In this document: positions 6,921 through 11,017 of the stretch, in pieces | Position numbering within the stretch: position 1 is the stretch's first letter | Layout: every line of letters starts with the position of its first letter | Source: Pseudomonadota bacterium | GTDB taxonomy: Bacteria; Pseudomonadota; Alphaproteobacteria; Acetobacterales; Acetobacteraceae | Direction: 5' to 3' | DNA: 11,017 nt | NCBI GenBank assembly: GCA_021829055.1 | Contig: JAJZCS010000044.1 | Location: 1-11,017 of the forward strand | Notes under the pieces: generated by a model | Seen by the model: only the letters and a program-made list of their open reading frames with translations | Told to the model about the DNA's origin: nothing | Database searches by the model: none | Made by a program: the position numbers and the translations under genes

Positions 6921-7403
6921 ATGGCAGCAGTACTGGAATCTTCGATGAACCTCGATCCGTCGACTCCGAGCCCGGGCATCCCGTCAGGAGCCCGTAGGGC
7001 GAGTGACGGGATGCCCGGGGCCGCGGCGCGACCGGACCCCGAGGTCGTAGCGATTGCCCGACGACGGCAGTTTTCCGTCGCGCAGAAGCGCGCGCTTCTG
7101 GCCGAGGCGGACCGCTGCAAGGCCGCCGGCACGCTGGGGGCCTTCCTGCGCCGCGAGCGCATCTATTCTTCGATGCTCTCGAGCTGGCGCCGGCAGGTCG
7201 AGGCCGCCGATCGGGTGGCGCTGGCCCCGAAGAAGCGCGGTCCGAAGGCCGACCCGTCAGCGCGGCAGATCGAGCAGCTCAACGGCGAAAATTCCCGACT
7301 GCGTCGCAAGCTTGATCGTGCGGAACTGATCATCGAGGCCCAAAAAAAACTGTGCGTCGCGCTAGGGCTACCGACGGCGGACGAGACGAGCGAGAACGAG
7401 TGA
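6921..7403 (+). CDS. IS3-family transposase OrfA (HTH/leucine zipper subunit)
   Basis: This 160-aa frame encodes the DNA-binding subunit of the IS. A helix-turn-helix region runs from PDPEVVAIARRRQFS (about 38-52) through GTLGAFLRRERIYSSMLSSWRRQ (70-92). A basic hinge ALAPKKRGPKA (100-110) follows. The coiled-coil segment ARQIEQLNGENSRLRRKLDRAELIIEAQKKL (114-144) is the zipper that mediates multimerisation. Related OrfA proteins usually begin shortly before the PDPEVV segment. The in-frame ATG at 7011 (residue 31) is therefore a credible true start and would give 130 aa; the ATG at 6945 is also possible. The 7011 codon lies in the right arm of a strong inverted repeat. The A8 tract near the 3' end can shift ribosomes into OrfB to make the OrfAB transposase. 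Its TGA (7401-7403) overlaps the first ATG of OrfB. Confidence 0.85.
   Translation: MAAVLESSMNLDPSTPSPGIPSGARRASDGMPGAAARPDPEVVAIARRRQFSVAQKRALLAEADRCKAAGTLGAFLRRERIYSSMLSSWRRQVEAADRVALAPKKRGPKADPSARQIEQLNGENSRLRRKLDRAELIIEAQKKLCVALGLPTADETSENE
6971..7019 (+). repeat. 16-bp perfect inverted repeat covering a candidate OrfA start
   Basis: The left arm CCCGGGCATCCCGTCA (6971-6986) is exactly complementary to the right arm TGACGGGATGCCCGGG (7004-7019), with 17 bases between. The loop holds a further 4-bp stem, GCCC (6990-6993) with GGGC (6997-7000). The ATG at 7011 lies inside the right arm. In RNA this would form a very stable GC-rich hairpin, possibly masking translation initiation of OrfA. 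Confidence 0.85.
7342..7349 (+). promoter_or_regulatory. A8 slippery site for programmed -1 frameshifting (OrfA to OrfB)
   Basis: In the OrfA frame the codons are CAA AAA AAA CTG, giving the slippery heptamer A_AAA_AAA followed by C. A -1 slip continues in the OrfB frame with no stop before OrfB. That frame is open from 7316 (after a TGA at 7313) to 8443, so the shift window is 7316-7403. IS3-family elements commonly make their active OrfAB transposase this way. Confidence 0.75.
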
Positions 7404-8443
7404 TGCGCTCGGTGAATGATCTTGCGGTGCATGTCGGGATGAAAGCGGCCTGCCAGGCGTTCGGACTGAACCGTGGGTTCGTGTACCGCGATCGAGCCCG
7501 GCACCACGCCATCGGCCCGCGGCGCGCGCCGCCGGCGCGGCCGCGCCCCCCGTTGTCGCTCTCGAGCCTCGAGCAGCAGGTGCTGCTCGAGGTGCTCGAC
7601 AGTGAGCGCTTCGCCGATGTGGCTCCACCGACGGTCTATGCCACGTTGCTCGACGAAGGCCGGTATCACGGCTCGATCCGCACCATGTACCGGCTCCTGG
7701 CGGCCCGCAACCAAAGCGGTGAGCGGCGCAATCAACGCGTGCACCCCGTCTACGCCAAGCCGGAGCTGCTTGCGGTGCGGCCCAGGGAAGTCTGGAGTTG
7801 GGACATCACGAAATTGAAGGGTCCCGGCAAATGGACGTGCTTCCACTTGTACGTCATCCTCGACATCTTCAGCCGCTACGTCGTCGGATGGATGCTCGCG
7901 CAGCGCGAATCGGCAGAACTCGCCGAGCAATTCATCGCCGAGACTCTGCAGAAGGAGAACATCGCACCGGGGACGCTCACACTGCATGCCGATCGCGGCA
8001 CGAGCATGCGCTCAAAGCCCGTGGCAGCGCTGCTGATCGATCTGGAGGTCGCCAAGACCCACAGCCGCCCGCATGTCTCGGATGACAATCCGTACTCCGA
8101 GGCGCAGTTCAAGACCCTGAAGTACCGGCCCGACTTCCCTGAGCGCTTCGGCTCGATCGAGGACGCCCGCGCGCACTGCCAGCGCTTCTTTTCCTGGTAC
8201 AACCTCGAACATCGCCACAGCGGCATCGGTCTGATGACCCCGGCCGCCGTGCACGAGGGCACCGCCACGGCAATGCGCGCTCAACGCGCCGTCACACTCG
8301 ACGCCGCCTTCGCTGCGCATCCTTTGCGCTTCAAGGGCATCGCCCCGAAGCCACCGGAGCTGCCGACCGCAGCCTGGATCAACCCCCCGAAAAAGGAGAC
8401 GACACCACCCTCGACTACGCCCACTTGCTCTCTAATCTCATGA
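7403..8443 (+). CDS. IS3-family transposase OrfB (DDE catalytic subunit)
   Basis: The frame encodes the RNase H-like integrase core (rve type) of the transposase, which cuts and joins the element's ends. The frame is open further upstream and the longer reading begins at a GTG at 7352. Numbered from there, the catalytic acidic residues are Asp151 (REVWSWDITKLKG), Asp214 (LHADRGTSMRSKP) and Glu250 (DDNPYSEAQFKTLKY), with exactly 35 residues between the last two. The C-terminal WYNLEHRHSGIGLMTP motif is also typical. The N-terminal part has an HTH-like segment, LNRGFVYRDRAR. I mark the ATG at 7403, which overlaps the OrfA stop as TGATG. Much of the functional product is probably OrfAB made by -1 frameshifting at 7342-7349. 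No disruption is visible, so the transposase is probably intact. The stop lies 33 bases from the right end of the element. Confidence 0.92.
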   Translation: MRSVNDLAVHVGMKAACQAFGLNRGFVYRDRARHHAIGPRRAPPARPRPPLSLSSLEQQVLLEVLDSERFADVAPPTVYATLLDEGRYHGSIRTMYRLLAARNQSGERRNQRVHPVYAKPELLAVRPREVWSWDITKLKGPGKWTCFHLYVILDIFSRYVVGWMLAQRESAELAEQFIAETLQKENIAPGTLTLHADRGTSMRSKPVAALLIDLEVAKTHSRPHVSDDNPYSEAQFKTLKYRPDFPERFGSIEDARAHCQRFFSWYNLEHRHSGIGLMTPAAVHEGTATAMRAQRAVTLDAAFAAHPLRFKGIAPKPPELPTAAWINPPKKETTPPSTTPTCSLIS

Positions 8444-8448
8444 CACCG

Positions 8449-8476
8449 GGTGTTCCAAACTCATTGACACGTTCCG
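8449..8476 (-). repeat. IS right terminal inverted repeat
   Basis: The inverted sequence of this end reads CGGAAC, then GTGTCAATGAGTT, then TGGAACACC, and aligns with the left end apart from the outermost bases and a one-base indel. A short palindrome, ACACC-G-GGTGT, lies at its inner border. Confidence 0.7.
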
Positions 8477-8479
8477 CAA
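8477..8479. repeat. target-site duplication CAA, right copy
   Basis: This pairs with CAA at 6852-6854. The host gene reads GAT ATT G across this copy on the - strand, and the codon is completed as GTC (Val) once the element is removed. Confidence 0.75.
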
Positions 8480-9290
8480 TATCGAGGCGCGCCTCGGGTG
8501 CCACGTGGGTTACACGAGGCCAAATTTCCTTGAGAAACCAAGAAATTCCCAGTTCATTCGGCTGATAATCCAAGAGTCCAACAAAGAGAACGCGGCCGGC
8601 CGGATTGCGATTTGACGCCGGCGGAATGTCGGTGCCGTTGGGGATGACGACAGTGTGTTTGCCGCCCTGGCGAATGCGATCTTCATGGGAGCAGCGAACA
8701 ACGGCTGAATACCACGAAACACAAGTGCGCTCCCACGCCCACATCTTCAAAACGTCGATGTAATCCAGCAATTTTGTGCCATATGAAGGTGTGCTCTTTA
8801 GCAAACCTAAGTCACGAATCCACGTAAAATCGTCGCCGTCAACAACCACTCTCGCGCTTTTGGATTTACCTTTCGACTTAAAGGAGTGGTGAGAGACGCC
8901 AAGCGTCGCGGCGAATCGAAGCGTCTCTACCCAAATCAAGTCGTAACGGCCCCTGGAGCGCATGTCTTTGTATGCTTGTCGTGCGTCCTTCGGATGTCCC
9001 CAGAGAAACAGGTATGGGTATGGACTTGAGATTGTTAATCGCACTCGGCCAAACGTATCATCGTAAAGCGCGCGCTGCTCGGGCGTCGTACGGAACACTG
9101 TGCGAGAGATGGTGGTGATCTCTCTGCAGCCGCGATATGGGCCTTCCGTGCAGTCTGTATTCTCTACGCCACACACCAGCACGTCGACATCGCCGGCCGC
9201 GAGAAGGCCTTGCAGGATGTTCCATTTTCTAATGTGTCCACCCGAGGAAAGTGGCCATTCGATGTGTGGAGTTACGTAGAGTATTCGCAT
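8477..9290 (-). pseudogene. N-terminal part of an IS-disrupted GT4-like glycosyltransferase
   Basis: The first 271 residues form the acceptor-side domain and the beginning of the donor domain of a GT-B enzyme. The start MRILYVTPHIEWPLSSGGHIRKWNIL holds the glycine loop after strand 1. DLIWVETLRFAATL and VVVDGDDFTWIRD follow, then VIPNGTDIPP (215-224), the usual entry to the C-terminal domain. RVLFVGLLDYQPNELGISWFLKEIWP (233-258) is next, and the native sequence stops at EARLDI. Beyond that the frame runs into the IS right end for 20 more codons and stops at 8415, giving a 291-aa chimera without the donor-binding site. The ATG (complement of 9288-9290) has AGGA upstream within ACCCCGAA-type spacing. 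The rest of the gene is at 6445-6854. Loss of function is inferred from removal of the catalytic half. Confidence 0.9.
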
Positions 9291-9650
9291 TTCGGGGTCC
9301 TATCGGTGGCATAGGGGGCAATAAGTGATTGGTGTGGCGGTGTGATTCCTAGTGAAATGCAGAAGTTATAACGACGATGCATAGTCGTGTTCTGACCGCG
9401 ACGTCTAATCCTATGATTGCCTTGAGTGACCTTTTTCGGAGTGAACTGTTTTGAGCGAATGAATATAAAAGCAAGTCTAAGCGGATTTTGAGCGGCCTGC
9501 CATAGTCTGTCGCACATTGGAGACCGAATCGGGAATGGGAGGGGCGATCGACGTCGTATGTTATTGGAACAGCCAATGCAGTACGCGTGCGTGGCGGGTA
9601 ACATCGCGATTATGGGCTAGAGGCGTCGCACTATGATGTGTGGAATGTTA

Positions 9651-9683
9651 AGTCTCTGTAGAGTCTCTGGAGTCTTCTGCGAG
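9651..9683 (+). repeat. short 11-bp tandem repeat
   Basis: AGTCTCTGTAG and AGTCTCTGGAG are adjacent 11-base units that differ at one position, followed by a looser third unit, TCTTCTGCGAG. The period is close to one helical turn. It is short enough to have arisen by chance. Confidence 0.35.
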
Positions 9684-9697
9684 TAACGCAGAATTTT
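9675..9697 (+). terminator. weak terminator-like hairpin
   Basis: TTCTGCG (9675-9681), loop AGTAA, then CGCAGAA (9687-9693) form a perfect 7-bp stem followed by TTTT. No + strand gene lies just upstream, so a leader hairpin or a chance palindrome are equally possible. Confidence 0.25.
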
Positions 9698-10062
9698 GGA
9701 ATTGTATTTGCGAGAAATTTGCGTGTGTATGCGGGAGTGGCGTGCGAGCTGCTGAATGACAGTATCAACAAGCCGATGTGAGCGGATCCGGGCTGAGTAA
9801 AACTCGGATGCGGCAGCTGGAGCGTTGCCGTTGCGCCTGCGAGGATGTGGAGCGCACGTAGAGTAGAGTGCGGAAACTACGGCATTGATACGGGTATCAC
9901 TGAATAGTTGAGTAGAGAAGAATGCGCAGAAGTGTAGATAGAGGCAGCGTCAGAACTAACCGTCGCGGGTGGAAGAATCGGCGTGTGGATTCACTTGCGG
10001 ATAGACGAGAATCCGGGGGTGGTGAATCCGTTAGCGCTGATGAGTGGCAGAGGAAATCACGC

Positions 10063-11017
10063 ATGTCGTTTGATATCGTGATCATCATTCGCGTCGCAGC
10101 GTTTGGTGGAACGGAGCGGCACACGATTTCGATGATCCGTTATTTGGCGGATGCGGGGATTCGAATCTTAGTCATTGAGTCTGGAGAAAAGTTAGTCTCG
10201 GATGCAATTGGAAAGAGTGGGAAGCCGGTATCCTTTGTGCATACCGATCTGCCGTTGAACACGACGGTATCGCGCGAGCTTGTTCGATGGCAACAAGTGC
10301 TCCGGCAGGCAAATGTTCCTCGCGTTCTGCTTGTAAAAGCGTGGTATTACGCGGCCAGCCCGGGATTCATGAAACTGTTGCACAAAGAGTTCGATGACGT
10401 ACTACAAATAGAGCATACGACTATCGCTCCGCGCAGGAAGTGGGGGATCGATATCCACCTTGGGCATGGGGTGCACCCAGGGATTTGGTGGTACAAGGAG
10501 CAAATTCGACTCTGGCGTCTCTCACGGGTTTCAGGCCGCGTAATCACCGTCTCGAATTTCAATAAGCAATGCTTGACAGAGAATGCATTTATTGATGGCC
10601 AGAGAATCGTTGTGTGTGAAAATGGAATAGATACGGCGCTCTGGAGGCGCGACGGCGAGATTGGGCGCAGATTTCGTTCCGAATTACAGATCCCAGAGAC
10701 AGCCTTCGTATTCTGCTGTGCGGGGCGTCTGGCGCCAGAAAAGGGATATGAGCTTGCAGTGGATGCATTTAATGTCTTGCTGGAAACATGTGCGAGTAAG
10801 GACGTCTATTTGTGTATCGTAGGAGAAGGGACCGAAAGGCGTGCGCTTGAAGAGCGTGCGTCAGGTGGTGGGAGCAAAATTAAATTTGCGGGCTTCAGGA
10901 GTGACATGGTGGCCGTTTACTCTGCTGCGGATGTCCTGTTAGTGCCGACGCATCATGAGGGATTTTGGTCGGGAGAGTCGTTTGGCTTATCTCTAGCGGA
11001 GGCGATGTCGTGTGCTC
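10063..11017 (+). CDS. glycosyltransferase, GT4-like, partial (3' end outside window)
   Basis: The first 318 codons are present; the gene runs off the right edge without a stop. The N-terminal domain opens with FDIVIIIRVAAFGGTERHTISMIRYL (3-27), with the glycine loop FGGTE. ITVSNFNKQC (161-170) and VVCENGIDTALW (183-194) lead into the donor domain: FVFCCAGRLAPEKGYELAVDAF (215-236), with the conserved R-x-x-x-x-K-G pattern, then LCIVGEGTERRALEE (250-264). SESFGLSLAE-type EX7E residues Glu305 and Glu313 follow in HHEGFWSGESFGLSLAEAM. I chose the ATG at 10063 because AGAGGA lies about eight bases upstream and strand 1 starts at once. An upstream in-frame ATG at 9922 would add 47 strongly basic residues and looks less likely. 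The enzyme probably adds a sugar to the EPS repeat unit; specificity is unknown. Confidence 0.88.
   Translation, partial: MSFDIVIIIRVAAFGGTERHTISMIRYLADAGIRILVIESGEKLVSDAIGKSGKPVSFVHTDLPLNTTVSRELVRWQQVLRQANVPRVLLVKAWYYAASPGFMKLLHKEFDDVLQIEHTTIAPRRKWGIDIHLGHGVHPGIWWYKEQIRLWRLSRVSGRVITVSNFNKQCLTENAFIDGQRIVVCENGIDTALWRRDGEIGRRFRSELQIPETAFVFCCAGRLAPEKGYELAVDAFNVLLETCASKDVYLCIVGEGTERRALEERASGGGSKIKFAGFRSDMVAVYSAADVLLVPTHHEGFWSGESFGLSLAEAMSCA

Larger units (their letters stand above)
6855..8476 (+). mobile_element. IS3-family insertion sequence (about 1622 bp)
   Basis: The element carries overlapping OrfA and OrfB frames with a -1 offset, a poly-A slippery site, imperfect terminal inverted repeats and a 3-bp flanking duplication (CAA), all features of the IS3 family. 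It sits inside a - strand glycosyltransferase gene in the opposite orientation and is visibly richer in GC than its surroundings. Both ends were set from the host gene: the flanks rejoin to a canonical glycosyltransferase motif only with these limits. The outermost six bases of the two ends match poorly, and neither begins with the TG usual for the family. A shorter TG...CA core (6862-8469) is therefore possible, but it gives no matching duplication. Both transposase frames look intact, so the element may still be active. Subgroup not assigned. Confidence 0.88.
9291..10062 (+). other. long divergent spacer with no supported gene
   Basis: These 772 bases separate the start of the disrupted - strand glycosyltransferase from the + strand glycosyltransferase at 10063. 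Stops are frequent in most frames, and the short frames on the - strand show no recognisable motif. The spacer should hold promoters for both divergent genes, but I cannot assign them confidently. It contains an 11-bp tandem repeat (9651-9683) and a small hairpin with a T-run (9675-9697). The last 141 bases, from the ATG at 9922, are open in frame with the downstream gene. Confidence 0.5.

Noticed and set aside
7163..7987. 274-codon - strand frame opposite the transposase
   Set aside because: It lies wholly antisense to OrfA and OrfB, which have clear motifs. Long antisense frames are common in GC-rich transposase genes.
9272..9604. 110-codon - strand frame upstream of and overlapping the disrupted glycosyltransferase start
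   Set aside because: It overlaps the start of a clearly supported gene in another frame and shows no domain or plausible protein composition.
9675..9697. Considered as part of a riboswitch or attenuator for the last glycosyltransferase
   Set aside because: It is about 370 bases from the gene start, with no competing stem or leader peptide; kept only as a weak terminator-like hairpin.

Overview
The window reads as part of an exopolysaccharide (EPS) biosynthesis locus from a GC-rich Gram-negative bacterium. A beta- or gammaproteobacterium is most likely, but that is an inference from the gene families. The left 3.5 kb has the core order of an exosortase/PEP-CTERM (XrtA-type) EPS locus. It runs from the C-terminal membrane helix of a chain-length determinant, through a BY-type tyrosine autokinase and a signal-peptide-bearing outer-membrane beta-barrel protein, to a FemAB-type protein of the kind seen in PEP-CTERM loci. 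These four genes lie on the + strand with a 4-base overlap, a 73-base gap and a 14-base gap, so they look like one operon. Family names were assigned by reading motifs, not by a search.

From about 3.5 kb the locus becomes accessory: longer gaps, lower GC by eye and mixed strands. It carries a sulfotransferase (3652-4671, +), a GT4-type glycosyltransferase (5027-6226, +), a second GT4-type gene on the - strand (9290 down to 6445) broken by an insertion sequence, and the first 318 codons of a third GT4-type gene (10063 to the window edge, +). Together these would build and decorate the repeat unit. The sulfotransferase suggests that the polysaccharide may be sulfated. The upstream genes would control chain length and export.

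The insertion sequence belongs to the IS3 family. It has OrfA, OrfB with a DD(35)E triad, an A8 slippery tract for -1 frameshifting, and imperfect inverted repeats. Its boundaries can be read at base level. A CAA direct repeat flanks 6855-8476, and removing the element plus one CAA leaves an uninterrupted 406-codon glycosyltransferase with a canonical D-I-V-G-R-G motif at the junction. A 16-bp perfect inverted repeat inside the element (arms 6971-6986 and 7004-7019) encloses a candidate OrfA start codon. It could act as a shield against translation from read-through transcripts.

Two longer stretches lack a convincing gene: 4672-5026, and the 772-base divergent spacer 9291-10062. No tRNA, rRNA or CRISPR array was seen. 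I did not find a wholly new system. The most notable items are the sealed IS hairpin, the exactly reversible glycosyltransferase disruption and the sulfotransferase in an exosortase-type EPS locus.
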